Assembly (NCBI RefSeq): GCF_030817275.1
Contig: NZ_JAUSZD010000002.1
Coordinates: 2,542,001 to 2,606,000, forward strand
From: Paenibacillus sp. V4I7
Lineage (GTDB): Bacteria > Bacillota > Bacilli > Paenibacillales > NBRC-103111
Direction: 5' to 3'
DNA: 64,000 bases
Part shown: positions 23,846-32,824 of the stretch, piece after piece
Numbering within the stretch: the first letter of the stretch is position 1
How the letters are laid out: the number at the start of each line of letters is the position of its first letter
Notes under the pieces: generated by a model
The model's input: only the letters and a program-made list of their open reading frames with translations
Database searches by the model: none
Told to the model about the DNA's origin: nothing
Translations under genes and position numbers: made by a program

Positions 23846-24685
23846 ATGAACACCAGAATCCATCAACGAAAATCAGTTCAGACCGGGTTCATTCATCTTA
23901 TTCTAATCCTAGGTGCTGTTATCATGGTAACTCCCTTCATCTGGATGTTTCTTACTTCGGTGAAAACGTTAGGAGAGTCAACGGCGATACCTCCGGTTCT
24001 ACTTCCTAAAACGTTTCAATGGAGCAATTACTCGAAGGTGTTTTTGAACTTGCCATTTTTCACTTTTTACTGGAATACATTTATTACAACGGTGATAAAA
24101 GTAATCGGCCAATTAATCATTTGCTCGCTAGCTGCCTATGCTTTTGCCCGAATTAGCTTTCCGGGGCGTCATTTCTTTTTCATTCTGATGCTGTCCGTAC
24201 TTATGGTGCCGGGTCAAGTATTCCTCATTCCACAGTATATGATTATGAAAGAACTAGGGTGGCTCAACTCGCTTACCGCACTCATCGTTCCAGGTTTATT
24301 CAGTGCTTTCGGTACATTTCTACTGCGTCAATTTTTCATGACACTGCCGCACGAGCTTGAAGAAGCCGCTAAGCTTGATGGCTGCAATCAATTTCGTATT
24401 TATTGGCAGATCATGCTGCCTTTGGCAAAATCGGGGATGATTGCTCTCGCTATTTTCACCATGTTGTGGTCGTGGAACGATCTGATGTGGCCGCTCATCG
24501 TTAACAGCTCACCGGACAAAATGGTGCTATCAGCCGGTATTGCATTCCTCCAAGGCGAGCATAAAACGAATTACACGATTATTATGGCAGGCTCTATGAT
24601 GGCCATTTTGCCTATGATTATTATCTTCTTTATTTTCCAACGCTCATTTATTCAAGGGATTGCTTTTACAGGCAGCAAGTCCTAA
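23846..24685 (+). CDS. Sugar ABC transporter permease (MalG type)
   Basis: This 279-aa permease has about six membrane segments and the EAA motif ELEEAAKLDGCNQFRIYWQI..LPLAK. It starts at ATG 23846 after GAGGAGGG. It forms the heterodimeric channel with the preceding permease and is followed 27 bases later by a dehydrogenase gene, all on one transcript up to the terminator at 25980. Confidence 0.92.
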   Translation: MNTRIHQRKSVQTGFIHLILILGAVIMVTPFIWMFLTSVKTLGESTAIPPVLLPKTFQWSNYSKVFLNLPFFTFYWNTFITTVIKVIGQLIICSLAAYAFARISFPGRHFFFILMLSVLMVPGQVFLIPQYMIMKELGWLNSLTALIVPGLFSAFGTFLLRQFFMTLPHELEEAAKLDGCNQFRIYWQIMLPLAKSGMIALAIFTMLWSWNDLMWPLIVNSSPDKMVLSAGIAFLQGEHKTNYTIIMAGSMMAILPMIIIFFIFQRSFIQGIAFTGSKS

Positions 24686-24712
24686 CAGACATTATAAGGA
24701 GAGAGACCAACT

Positions 24713-25975
24713 ATGCAAAAAGTTACAGCCATACTGCTCGGAGCCGGTAGTCGCGGTGCCCATGCTTATGCGCCTTACGCGCTTAATTATCCTCACGAGC
24801 TTGATATTATCGCGGTAGCGGAGCCGGATGAAGATAGGAGGGCAGCTTTTATTGCTGCTCACGGAATTTCCCAGGATCATGCCCATGCTGATTGGGAAGA
24901 GCTTTTGGCTCAGCCGAAGCTAGCCGATATCGCCATCATTTGTACGCAGGATCAGATGCATTACGAGCCGACGCTGAAGGCGCTTGAGCTTGGTTACCAC
25001 GTCCTTCTCGAGAAACCAATGTCTCCAAGTCCAGAGGAATGCGTCGAAATGGAGCTTATGGCTAAAAAGCATAATCGCTTGTTGACGATATGCCATGTAC
25101 TTCGTTATACGGCGTTCTGGACGGCGATGAAACGTGTCATCGATGAAGGGAAAATTGGACAAATTGTCTCCATTCAACTCAATGAGAATGTCGGCAATAT
25201 GCATATGGCGCACAGCTTTGTCCGCGGCAACTGGAATAACTCGGACACTTCGAGTCCGATGATCTTGGCCAAATCGTGCCACGATATGGATATTTTATCG
25301 TATATCATGGGTGAGCCTTGCGAGCGTGTTAGTTCATTCGGATCACTTATGCATTTTAATGCTGAGAACGCGCCAGAAGGCGCGCCTGCACGTTGTCTCG
25401 ACGGCTGTCCGGCGGAAGCCAGCTGCCAATACTATGCGCCTAAATATTATTTGGGCTCCGGTCGGGGCTGGTCAGCTAAGTTCACAACGGATACTAGCTT
25501 AGAGGGCATACTGGAGGCGCTTCGCACAACGCCATACGGCAAATGCGTATACCGCAGCGATAACAATGTCGTTGATCATCAGGTAGTGAATATGGAATTT
25601 GCCAGCGGGGCAACTGCGATGTTCAGCATGTGCGGGTTTACGCGGGATAATACGCGCATTGTGCAAGTCATGGGAACGAAGGGTGAAATTAGAGGAAACA
25701 TGGAAGAGCATACATTCACTGTACATGATTTTGTGACGAATGAGCAGAATGTGATTCATGTCCATGCATCCGAAGAAGGGCACAGCGGCGGCGATGTGGG
25801 TATCGTGCGCAGTTTTCTTCGCGAGGTTCGCGGATATGCAGGAGGAGAAAGTGAATCATCCGCAGCTGCTTCTGTCCGCAGCCATCTGATGGCTTTTGCT
25901 GCTGAGGAATCGCGTGTGAACGGCGGAAAGCCGATCGAAATCGAGCAATTTTACAAGAAACTAGTTAAGGTATAA
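24713..25975 (+). CDS. Gfo/Idh/MocA-family NAD(P)-dependent dehydrogenase
   Basis: This 420-aa protein has an N-terminal Rossmann fold (AILLGAGSRGAHAYAPYA, residues 5-22), the signature LLEKPMSPSPEEC near 100, and the catalytic-region HVLRYTAFW and KSCHDMDIL. An insert with clustered cysteines (CLDGCPAEASC, about 222-232) is a feature of some members. It probably oxidises or epimerises the sugar brought in by the importer upstream. The substrate is not deducible from sequence. Confidence 0.9.
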   Translation: MQKVTAILLGAGSRGAHAYAPYALNYPHELDIIAVAEPDEDRRAAFIAAHGISQDHAHADWEELLAQPKLADIAIICTQDQMHYEPTLKALELGYHVLLEKPMSPSPEECVEMELMAKKHNRLLTICHVLRYTAFWTAMKRVIDEGKIGQIVSIQLNENVGNMHMAHSFVRGNWNNSDTSSPMILAKSCHDMDILSYIMGEPCERVSSFGSLMHFNAENAPEGAPARCLDGCPAEASCQYYAPKYYLGSGRGWSAKFTTDTSLEGILEALRTTPYGKCVYRSDNNVVDHQVVNMEFASGATAMFSMCGFTRDNTRIVQVMGTKGEIRGNMEEHTFTVHDFVTNEQNVIHVHASEEGHSGGDVGIVRSFLREVRGYAGGESESSAAASVRSHLMAFAAEESRVNGGKPIEIEQFYKKLVKV

Positions 25976-25979
25976 TGAG

Positions 25980-26023
25980 AAAAGAACGCAAGCGGCCTTG
26001 GTATTCGGCTGCTTGCGTTCTTT
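25980..26023. terminator. Strong bidirectional terminator
   Basis: AAAGAACGCAAGCGGCC / GGCTGCTTGCGTTCTTT form a long stem with A- and T-runs at the ends. It lies between the convergent dehydrogenase and XRE-cupin genes. Confidence 0.92.
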
Positions 26024-26054
26024 AATAGATATAGGTGGCCCGCAGCTCTTTAAG

Positions 26055-26615
26055 TTAAGAAGGCGGATAGTAAATTAAGGTTTTATAGACGGCTTTAGCG
26101 TCAGATGTATTCGTATACGTATGGGGGCGATCTGCTGAGAAATGAATGGCATCGCCAGCTTTCAGCGTATAGCTTTCCTGAGAGATGGTTAAATCCAGAT
26201 TTCCTTCAACCATGAGAATGTATTCTTCTACGCCCTCATTATGAGGTTCAGAGGCATGGGTACAGCCTTGTTCCATTTCAACTGTATAAATTTCAAAGCT
26301 CTTTTGAGGGTGGAAAGGGAAGAGCGGGAACGCGCGATACTGTCCATCTTCTTCTTCAAATGGAGAAAGCCCAGCTGCACGGACAACCGTAATCTTCGGT
26401 TCGGTATCTTCGATTAGACTTGTAAACGAAATTTGTAAGCCGCTCACGATTTTCCAGAGTACGGAAATCGTCGGATTCGAATCTCCTCGTTCAATTTGCC
26501 CCAGCATCGCTTTGCTGACACCAGTCAGATCAGCGACTTGATCTAAGCTTAATCCTCTTGTTTTACGAATGTTTAAAAGTTTTCGACCCACCATTTTATG
26601 TATCGGTTCGTTCAT
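26055..26615 (-). CDS. XRE-family regulator with C-terminal cupin domain
   Basis: In this 186-aa regulator, residues about 8-65 form a helix-turn-helix of the XRE type (LLNIRKTRGLSLDQVADLTGVSKAMLGQIERG), and 100-184 a cupin_2 domain (EEYILMVEGNLDLTI..AGDAIHFSADRPHTY). The cupin probably senses a small metabolite. The start has GGGGGA upstream on the minus strand. Divergence from tdh-kbl, with 136 bases between starts, suggests it controls threonine catabolism. That is inferred from position. Confidence 0.88.
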   Translation of the reverse strand: MNEPIHKMVGRKLLNIRKTRGLSLDQVADLTGVSKAMLGQIERGDSNPTISVLWKIVSGLQISFTSLIEDTEPKITVVRAAGLSPFEEEDGQYRAFPLFPFHPQKSFEIYTVEMEQGCTHASEPHNEGVEEYILMVEGNLDLTISQESYTLKAGDAIHFSADRPHTYTNTSDAKAVYKTLIYYPPS

Positions 26616-26672
26616 TTCAGGTCCCCCAATATTTATTTTCCGTTTGGTGAAAATGCCTATTTACAATATAAC

Positions 26673-26720
26673 ATACATTTGTATAATATGGTATATAGAT
26701 GATAAAACGCACGTTTGTGC
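26673..26720. promoter_or_regulatory. Divergent control region with two short inverted repeats
   Basis: ATACA-TT-TGTAT (26673-26684) and GCAC-GTTT-GTGC (26709-26720) lie between the divergent XRE-cupin and tdh genes. A TATAGT just after the second could be the tdh -10. These are candidate binding sites for the XRE-cupin regulator. Confidence 0.35.
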
Positions 26721-26751
26721 ATTATAGTAAACTTAAATTGGGGGGGGAACA

Positions 26752-27795
26752 ATGATGGGCGCTACCATGATTGGACTGGTTAAAGAGCACAGGGGACCTG
26801 GTGCCATACTGAAAGAAGTACCTATTCCGACTTGCGGAGCCGACGAGGTTCTTGTCCGCATTAAAGCAACCTCGATTTGCGGAACAGACTTACATATTTA
26901 CAATTGGGATGCCTGGGCAGACAAAACCGTTGTAACGCCGAACGTTTTTGGACATGAATTCGCAGGCTTTGTTGTCGAAGTCGGAGAACGGGTCACGGGT
27001 GTTGCAATCGGTGACTATGTTTCTGCGGAAGGCCACATGGTATGCGGTACCTGTAAAGCATGCCGGACGGGAAATGCGGATGTGTGCCCGAATACAAGAA
27101 GCTTCGGGATTACGGCACCTGGCTGCTTTGCCGAGTATGCCGTTGTGAAGGCAACTAACATTATTCATAATGCTCCTGATCTTCCGTTTGAAATCGCTTG
27201 CTTGCAGGATCCGCTTGGTAACGCCGTGCAAGCGGTTCTGTCCGGCGACATTGTAGGAAAGTCAGTTGCCATTATTGGTGTTGGCCCGATTGGTTTATTG
27301 GCTATTCAAGTAGCCAAGGCTTGCGGAGCAGGAGCTATTTATGCCGCGGATATTAACCCTAACCGCTTGGAGCTCGCTCGGCAAATGGGCGCGGATTTTA
27401 CGATTAACGCTATGGAAACGCGAATATCCAAGGCTCTCCGACAAATGACGGATGGAGAAGGCGTTGAAGTTGTTCTTGAAATGTCCGGAAATCCGCAAGC
27501 GATCGTAGACGGCTTTGAAGCTGCGGCTAACGCGGGCAGAGTGTCCTTGCTCGGGATTCCAACCAAAGAGGTGAGCCTGGACCTAACGAATCAAATTATT
27601 TTTAAAGGGCTGCGCGTTGAAGGTATCACTGGGCGAAAGATGTACCAATCCTGGTATCAAATGAAGGGATTACTGAACCAGAAGCGAATTGATCTGGCAT
27701 CGGTTATTACACATAGATTTACACTAGATCAGTATAAGGAAGCGTTCCGGTTAATGGATCAAGGTCAATGCGGCAAAATTGTATTTACACACTAG
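26752..27795 (+). CDS. tdh: L-threonine 3-dehydrogenase
   Basis: This 347-aa zinc-dependent medium-chain dehydrogenase oxidises L-threonine to 2-amino-3-oxobutyrate. It carries the threonine-dehydrogenase signature [15 protein letters not shown] (about 43-57), the GHEFAG zinc ligands, structural cysteines in [15 protein letters not shown], and the NAD turn IGVGPIGL. It starts with ATGATG after a run of G. It is followed 65 bases later by kbl, the partner enzyme, confirming the pathway. Confidence 0.95.
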   Translation: MMGATMIGLVKEHRGPGAILKEVPIPTCGADEVLVRIKATSICGTDLHIYNWDAWADKTVVTPNVFGHEFAGFVVEVGERVTGVAIGDYVSAEGHMVCGTCKACRTGNADVCPNTRSFGITAPGCFAEYAVVKATNIIHNAPDLPFEIACLQDPLGNAVQAVLSGDIVGKSVAIIGVGPIGLLAIQVAKACGAGAIYAADINPNRLELARQMGADFTINAMETRISKALRQMTDGEGVEVVLEMSGNPQAIVDGFEAAANAGRVSLLGIPTKEVSLDLTNQIIFKGLRVEGITGRKMYQSWYQMKGLLNQKRIDLASVITHRFTLDQYKEAFRLMDQGQCGKIVFTH

Positions 27796-27860
27796 GGCAA
27801 AACTCCAAAGCGGATGCTTACGATGCAAGTTTTGCTCCGCAAAACTCTGAGGAGGTTCAT

Positions 27861-29036
27861 ATGAACTATTTGAACGATTTGAAAGCGGACATCGAAGGGT
27901 GGAAGCGAGAAGGAAGATACCGCTCCATTAAAGTATGGGAGAGCGGTTCTGACTCCTGGATGTACCTGGATGGTAAGAAAATTCTTCAAATGTCTTCCAA
28001 TAACTATTTGGGCTTGACCCATCACCCAAAGCTCAAGGAAGCGGCGATCGCAGCTATCGAGAAGTATGGGGTTGGCAGCGGTTCTGTGCGGACGATTACG
28101 GGAACTCTCGATATTCATGATGAACTGGAAATCGAGCTAGCCAAGTTTAAAGGCACAGAGGCGGCCCTTGTGTTTCAATCCGGTTTTACAGCGAACCAAG
28201 GCGCATTGTCAGCCGTTCTTGGACCCGACGATGTGGTGATTAGCGATGAGCTGAATCATGCGAGTATCATTGATGGCATTCGCTTAACGAAGGCGAGCCG
28301 TAAAATTTTCGCTCACAAGGACATGAATCAGCTTGAAGCCATTTTGAAAGAAACGCAGAAGCATCGTAAACGTGTTGTTGTGACGGATGGTGTATTCAGT
28401 ATGGATGGCGATATCGCGCCGCTGCCCGACATTGTTCAACTAGCAGAAGCCTACGACGCTATTGTGTATGTAGATGATGCTCACGCGAGCGGGGTCCTTG
28501 GCACCAACGGGAAAGGTTCGACGGATCATTTCGGTCTTCATGGAAGAGTGCATATCCAAATAGGAACCTTATCCAAAGCAATCGGAGCCGTTGGTGGCTA
28601 TGTTGCCGGTGCACAGCTCTTGAAAGAACATTTGATTCATACGGCAAGACCGTTTCTATTCAGTACATCACAAACGCCTGCGGTTGCAGCAACATGCTTG
28701 GCCGCTATTCAAGTGCTTAAGGAAAGCTCAGATTTAGTAACAAAGCTCTGGGACAACGCTAATGGATTCCGAGCATCTCTGCAGCGGTTAGGTTTTAACA
28801 CGGGCGCTAGTGAGACACCTATCATACCGATTATAATAGGCGATCCCGCACAAACCATGCGCTTTTCGGATCGTTTGCTGGAAGAAGGCGTGTTCGCTCA
28901 AGGTATCATCTATCCGACGGTCGCCATGGATAAAGGCCGAGTGCGGCTTATTGTAACGGCTCAGCATACAAAAGAAGACTTAACATTTGCCTTAGATAGA
29001 TTGCAAAAGGTCGGTCAGGAGTTCGGACTGATCTAG
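27861..29036 (+). CDS. kbl: 2-amino-3-ketobutyrate CoA ligase (glycine C-acetyltransferase)
   Basis: This 391-aa PLP enzyme of the alpha-oxoamine synthase family splits 2-amino-3-oxobutyrate with CoA into glycine and acetyl-CoA. It has [31 protein letters not shown], the [12 protein letters not shown] block and the PLP-lysine motif [17 protein letters not shown] at 27861 follows GAGGAGG; the frame open upstream to 27768 overlaps tdh and is not used. With tdh it forms a complete threonine-to-glycine operon. Confidence 0.95.
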   Translation: MNYLNDLKADIEGWKREGRYRSIKVWESGSDSWMYLDGKKILQMSSNNYLGLTHHPKLKEAAIAAIEKYGVGSGSVRTITGTLDIHDELEIELAKFKGTEAALVFQSGFTANQGALSAVLGPDDVVISDELNHASIIDGIRLTKASRKIFAHKDMNQLEAILKETQKHRKRVVVTDGVFSMDGDIAPLPDIVQLAEAYDAIVYVDDAHASGVLGTNGKGSTDHFGLHGRVHIQIGTLSKAIGAVGGYVAGAQLLKEHLIHTARPFLFSTSQTPAVAATCLAAIQVLKESSDLVTKLWDNANGFRASLQRLGFNTGASETPIIPIIIGDPAQTMRFSDRLLEEGVFAQGIIYPTVAMDKGRVRLIVTAQHTKEDLTFALDRLQKVGQEFGLI

Positions 29037-29043
29037 AAAAAGT

Positions 29044-29084
29044 AAAAAGTGCTAGCCATCCAACAGGTGGGCAGCACTTTTTTT
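29044..29084 (+). terminator. Rho-independent terminator of tdh-kbl
   Basis: AAAAAGTGCT / AGCACTTTTTTT with an inner GCC/GGGC pairing follows the kbl stop by 7 bases. Confidence 0.92.
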
Positions 29085-29172
29085 GTGCTTTTGGAACCAT
29101 GCCATTTGGATATGTCCGACTCTTAACTCTCACATAGAATATAGCATCCTATTAGCATAGGAGGTGAGAGAA

Positions 29173-29346
29173 ATGAAAGTGAACTATTATACGTTAACTT
29201 TGGGTTTATTAGGAGCAGCCAAACTGATATTGAACGCTTACGGATTAGATATTATTCAAGACGATGAGATGAATGCGATTGCTAATGGCGTAGCAGCTGT
29301 CTTATCTATCATCGGTGTTTACACCAACCATCAAAAACCTGTCTAA
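29173..29346 (+). CDS. Small holin-like membrane protein (57 aa)
   Basis: This 57-aa peptide has two hydrophobic stretches (residues 6-21 and about 38-50) separated by IIQDDEMNAIANGV, ending in VYTNHQKPV. That layout resembles small phage holins of the phiLC3/SPP1 type (..QVNAIVNAVLSLLVLLGI..). ATG at 29173 follows an excellent AGGAGGTGAG site. No endolysin or other phage gene is adjacent, so it may be a domesticated or orphan protein. The holin label is tentative. Confidence 0.5.
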   Translation: MKVNYYTLTLGLLGAAKLILNAYGLDIIQDDEMNAIANGVAAVLSIIGVYTNHQKPV

Positions 29347-29505
29347 CTACCGATGCTCAGGGCAATAACATGGATGGAAAATTGGCAGCTTATTCCAAAT
29401 GGGATAAGTTTTTTTATTTTTCAAACAAGGTTTAATCATGGACTACGCCGCGGTAGGGGAATACTAACGGGGCAATCACATTCGACTCAACAGGAGAGGT
29501 TTATC

Positions 29506-30678
29506 ATGATGATACGTATTGCTGTGATTGTTACAATCCTGTTTTTGGCCTCCGGCCGCTTGAATAGCTTCACAAAACCCAACGAGATAAAATCAAAAGC
29601 AGAACAGACTTTGCCACCAATCAAGCCATCCCAACCCATTTCACCTATAGAAAAAGAGTCGGGAGTAACCAAAGTTACGTTGGGAGCAATTGGTGATATT
29701 TTAATTCACGATCGTGTCTATCTCGACGCAGAACAAAGTAATGGAACCTACAATTTCAAAAAAATGTTTGCAGAAGTTCAGAGGGTGTTACAAGTTCCCG
29801 ATATTCTTGTAGCTAATCAAGAGACGATGATTGGAGGCAAGGAACTGAGACTCTCCGCCTATCCTTCCTTTAACAGCCCGCATGAAGTTGGAGATGCATT
29901 GAAGGATGCAGGCGTGGATCTTGTTACTATGGCTAATAATCATTCCCTTGATAGAGGAGAGAAGGTTATTCATAGTGCTCTTACTTACTGGGACACACTG
30001 GGGATCCCTTACACAGGGGCTTTCAAATCACATACAGATCATGACAGGATTAGGACAATAACTAAGAATGGTATCACATTTTCGTTTTTGAGTTACACCT
30101 ATGGGACCAACGGTATTCCAATTCCCCAAGGGAAGTCTTATTTGGTAAATATGATTAATGAGACCCAAATTCGTGATGATGTGGAAAAAGCCAAACCAAT
30201 TTCCGATGTCGTTGTGGTTGCTATGCATTGGGGCCAGGAATATGAACGGTTCCCGAATAAAACTCAAATCGGACTCGCTCAAAAGCTGGCGGATCTTGGT
30301 GTTCATATTGTTATCGGTAATCACCCGCATGTTCTACAACCTCCGGCATGGGTAAAAGGGAAAAAAGGAAATGAAACCTTAGTTCTTTATTCACTAGGAA
30401 ATTTTCTATCTGGTCAGAGTGAGTTATATACAAGAGTTGGAGGGATGGCATCCATTGATGTTGTCAAAAGTAAAACCTTAGATAAATCCACGATTAAATT
30501 GAGCAAGCCAAGTTTTCACCCTACTTACAACTATGATCTTAATTGGCGGAATTTCAAGATTATTTCAATGGATCGCTTAACCGATAAACAACTAAATAAT
30601 GCTAGGTCTCACTTTGAACAGACGAAAAAACATATGAGCACATCTATACAAGATTTGCATATCCTTACATCCAATTAA
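29506..30678 (+). CDS. CapA/PgsA-family metallophosphoesterase-like lipid-anchored or secreted protein
   Basis: This 390-aa protein has an N-terminal hydrophobic segment (about 5-17) and the CapA family motifs in order: GAIGDILIHDRV, ANQETMIGG, DLVTMANNHSLDRG, VAMHWGQEYE, IGNHPHVLQP and YSLGNFLSGQ. Relatives take part in capsule or poly-gamma-glutamate synthesis, but no pgsBC genes are here and many isolated copies have unknown roles. ATG at 29506 (after AGGAGAGG) is chosen over the open frame from 29353. Confidence 0.85.
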   Translation: MMIRIAVIVTILFLASGRLNSFTKPNEIKSKAEQTLPPIKPSQPISPIEKESGVTKVTLGAIGDILIHDRVYLDAEQSNGTYNFKKMFAEVQRVLQVPDILVANQETMIGGKELRLSAYPSFNSPHEVGDALKDAGVDLVTMANNHSLDRGEKVIHSALTYWDTLGIPYTGAFKSHTDHDRIRTITKNGITFSFLSYTYGTNGIPIPQGKSYLVNMINETQIRDDVEKAKPISDVVVVAMHWGQEYERFPNKTQIGLAQKLADLGVHIVIGNHPHVLQPPAWVKGKKGNETLVLYSLGNFLSGQSELYTRVGGMASIDVVKSKTLDKSTIKLSKPSFHPTYNYDLNWRNFKIISMDRLTDKQLNNARSHFEQTKKHMSTSIQDLHILTSN

Positions 30679-30764
30679 GCCATTTATGAGATTTGGCGAA
30701 TGATAATAATTCGTTACCTGTTAGTAAATAATTAAACAAGATGCTAAGGAAAGGAGCAATGAAC

Positions 30765-30869
30765 ATGGGTGACAACGGTCCAATCAAACCAAACGGGTCT
30801 CAACATGCTGAGAAATCAAATGATCCGGGAAAACAAGGAAGATCCGCAGCAAAGAAAAAATCAAAGTAA
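30765..30869 (+). CDS. Small basic hydrophilic protein (34 aa)
   Basis: A 35-codon frame starts at the ATG at 30765, with AAGGAG 8 bases upstream, and is followed at once by a terminator, a complete tiny transcription unit. The peptide is Gly/Asn/Lys-rich, ends AAKKKSK and has no hydrophobic segment. It recalls minor small spore proteins in composition, but I cannot match a family. Confidence 0.5.
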   Translation: MGDNGPIKPNGSQHAEKSNDPGKQGRSAAKKKSK

Positions 30870-30878
30870 TTGTATATC

Positions 30879-30913
30879 AATCACGGCTGCAGAGAGCAGG
30901 CGTGATTTTTTGC
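30879..30913 (+). terminator. Rho-independent terminator
   Basis: AATCACG..CTGC / GCAG..CGTGATT is followed by TTTTT, 9 bases after the 34-aa gene. Confidence 0.82.
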
Positions 30914-31039
30914 GTTATTACCAAATAAGTATAATAATAAATTTTTTATAGTTGCTTGTCATAAGTAAGTTAAATACAGTATTATACGAACATAAAGTTT
31001 ATGACTTTAAAAAAGTTAGTACGGAAAAGGGGCATAAAA

Positions 31040-31459
31040 GTGAAAAATAATTATCATATTGGCGCATTAATCATAAGAGTACTGTTAGGAATTACCTTCT
31101 TTGCTCATGGGGTTGCTAAGTATCAAGGAGGTATTGGCAATATTGCAGGTTGGTTTGACAGCATCGGTATTCCAGGCTTTATGGCCTATGTCGTTGCAAC
31201 GATCGAACTGATAGGGGGACTCGCCCTCATTCTAGGATTCGGTACACGAATTGTATCCGCACTAATGGTTATCATCCTTTTAGTAGCAACTTTTAAAGTG
31301 AAATTAGCCGTCGGATTCTTCGGAAATGGTCAAATGGCCGGATACGAGCTGGATCTTTCAATGATTGGGGCCGCTACTTATCTTCTCTTAAATGGCAGTT
31401 ATGTAATCTCAATTGATTCCTTGTTCAAAAAGGGTCAAAAGCCAACACAGCTTGTGTAA
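31040..31459 (+). CDS. DoxX-family membrane protein
   Basis: This 139-aa four-helix membrane protein shows DoxX features: RVLLGITFFAHGVAKYQGG, GIPGFMAYVVATIELIGGLALILGFGTR and a final membrane helix. DoxX proteins are linked to thiol/redox and quinone metabolism. GTG at 31040 with AAAAGGGG is chosen over the open frame from 31001. A Crp/Fnr gene and a DUF2892 gene follow, suggesting a redox or sulfur-responsive cluster. Confidence 0.85.
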   Translation: MKNNYHIGALIIRVLLGITFFAHGVAKYQGGIGNIAGWFDSIGIPGFMAYVVATIELIGGLALILGFGTRIVSALMVIILLVATFKVKLAVGFFGNGQMAGYELDLSMIGAATYLLLNGSYVISIDSLFKKGQKPTQLV

Positions 31460-31504
31460 TGTTTCTTTGGTCTGAGAGGTTAGTTAATTACTGAATATAA
31501 GAAG

Positions 31505-31541
31505 TGACAGCTAGTCAGATATTGACTGCTGTCATTTTTTT
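31505..31541 (+). terminator. Rho-independent terminator of doxX
   Basis: TGACAG..AGTCA / TGACTGCTGTCA is followed by a seven-T run. The open frame of the next gene reaches back into it, which rules out the upstream starts. Confidence 0.88.
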
Positions 31542-31635
31542 ATTTGCAATAGAAGCAGTTAGATCGAACATTGGACTGGTTAATGGTATACTGTGCTTGT
31601 TAAAACCTACCATTTCACAAGGAAGGATACAAACA

Positions 31636-32310
31636 ATGTCCTCTGCTATGCTTGATAAAGTCCCGCATATTGTATCATGCTTCCCTAGCTTGTCCGATAT
31701 TTCCATACAGGACTGGAGCGATGAGGGAATTATAATGTTAGATTTACAGCCTAACTTTGTATTTGAAGAGGGCCAGTTCTTGGATCATGCCGTTTTAATT
31801 CTGGAAGGAACCGTAAGAATGTATAAGATCAGCGGCAGCGGTAGAGAGATCACCCTGTATCGAGTCAATGGCGGGGAATGCTGTCCCCTCATGATGTCGA
31901 GCATTCTCGGCGAGACCGAATATGAAGCTTCAGCTTGCATTGAAAAGCCTTGCGCTGTAGTTGCTATACCAGTTGACGTTTTTAAAGACTGGATGGACCG
32001 TTATAAAAGCTTTCGACAGTTTATTTTTAAAATGTTTGCCAAACGAATTATCATTATGTCCAACTTACTGGATAGCATCAACTTCAAATCAATCCGCGGC
32101 CGAATCGCGGAATATCTGGTTGAGATGACCGAGGATGGACGCGATAGCCTTACCATTACGCATGATACCCTTTCCATAGAGCTGGGAACGGCCCGCGAAG
32201 TGATCAGCAGAACACTGAAATCGCTCGAGAAAGAAGGGCTGCTGCAATTATCCAGAGGCCAGATTTCTCATATACTGCGTCAAGACTTGAAAAAATATAT
32301 AGAACAATAA
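31636..32310 (+). CDS. Crp/Fnr-family transcriptional regulator
   Basis: This 224-aa protein has a cyclic-nucleotide-like beta-barrel (about 15-125, FVFEEGQFLDHAVLILEGTVRMYKIS) and a C-terminal winged helix (about 150-220, GRIAEYLVEM..ITHDTLSIELGTAREVISRTLKSLEKEGLL). Adjacent cysteines in NGGECCPLMM could sense redox or reactive species. ATG at 31636 has AAGGAAGGA upstream. It probably controls the DUF2892 gene downstream, which has a Crp-like half-palindrome at the right distance. The signal is unknown. Confidence 0.88.
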   Translation: MSSAMLDKVPHIVSCFPSLSDISIQDWSDEGIIMLDLQPNFVFEEGQFLDHAVLILEGTVRMYKISGSGREITLYRVNGGECCPLMMSSILGETEYEASACIEKPCAVVAIPVDVFKDWMDRYKSFRQFIFKMFAKRIIIMSNLLDSINFKSIRGRIAEYLVEMTEDGRDSLTITHDTLSIELGTAREVISRTLKSLEKEGLLQLSRGQISHILRQDLKKYIEQ

Positions 32311-32350
32311 TTGCAGCTAGTATTACCTTCAAATGTTTATTTTATTGCTA

Positions 32351-32392
32351 TGTGACAAAGTTACGGTTCTATCTAAACGCTTCTGTTATGAT
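32351..32392 (+). promoter_or_regulatory. Candidate Crp/Fnr site and promoter for the DUF2892 gene
   Basis: TGTGAC-AAA-GTTACG (32351-32365, imperfect palindrome, centre 32358) lies upstream of a TATGAT -10 box (32387-32392). An expected start near 32399 would put the site near -41, the class II activator position. Confidence 0.45.
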
Positions 32393-32441
32393 CGTAATCA
32401 GAAACACAATAAAACAAACCAATACAATATGGAGGTAATAG

Positions 32442-32636
32442 ATGATGAAAAATGTTGGCGGAACAGATCGTGTAATTCGAATTATTTTGGGTGTAGCGCT
32501 ATTGTCGTTGTTTTACTTCTTACCTGGTTACTGGAAATTAGCAGGATTGATCTCACTGCCGTTCCTTATTACAGGCATAGCCCAAAAATGTGCGATTAAT
32601 CAAATGCTTGGCCGTAATACTTGCAAAATTCGTTAA
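32442..32636 (+). CDS. DUF2892 (YgaP-like) small membrane protein
   Basis: This 64-aa protein has one or two membrane helices (about 12-30 and 33-46). It has the DUF2892 pattern: an N-terminal NVGGTDRVIRIILG and a C-terminal CAINQMLGRNTC with two cysteines. The family is often joined to rhodanese domains and acts in sulfur metabolism. The start has GGAGGTAATAG upstream. It probably belongs to the regulon of the adjacent Crp/Fnr regulator. Confidence 0.85.
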   Translation: MMKNVGGTDRVIRIILGVALLSLFYFLPGYWKLAGLISLPFLITGIAQKCAINQMLGRNTCKIR

Positions 32637-32652
32637 GTTATGAAAAACAAAG

Positions 32653-32700
32653 AGGCTATCCCAATGTAGAGTTACTCTACGCGAGGGATAGCCTTCTTTT
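32653..32700 (+). terminator. Rho-independent terminator
   Basis: AGGCTATCCC / GGGATAGCCT with an inner GTAGAG/CTCTAC stem is followed by TCTTTTG. Confidence 0.9.
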
Positions 32701-32824
32701 GTTCGGCAAGCTTATAAGATTGTTAGATATCTAATGATTTCGTTAGATCCTTCATATTCGGTGATCCCAGGAAGCTTTATAATGATGACATTATGCCGAG
32801 AAATGGTTGAAGGAGGAGCTTTTT

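Noticed and set aside
29173..29346. A prophage remnant around the holin-like peptide
   Set aside because: No integrase, structural, lysis or attachment-site sequence is near; the neighbours are ordinary chromosomal genes.
29353..29505. N-terminal extension of the CapA-like gene
   Set aside because: The extra residues have no family similarity and the well-sited ATG is at 29506.
31504..31635. N-terminal extension of the Crp/Fnr gene
   Set aside because: The open frame reaches back into the doxX terminator, and the ATG at 31636 has a good ribosome binding site.
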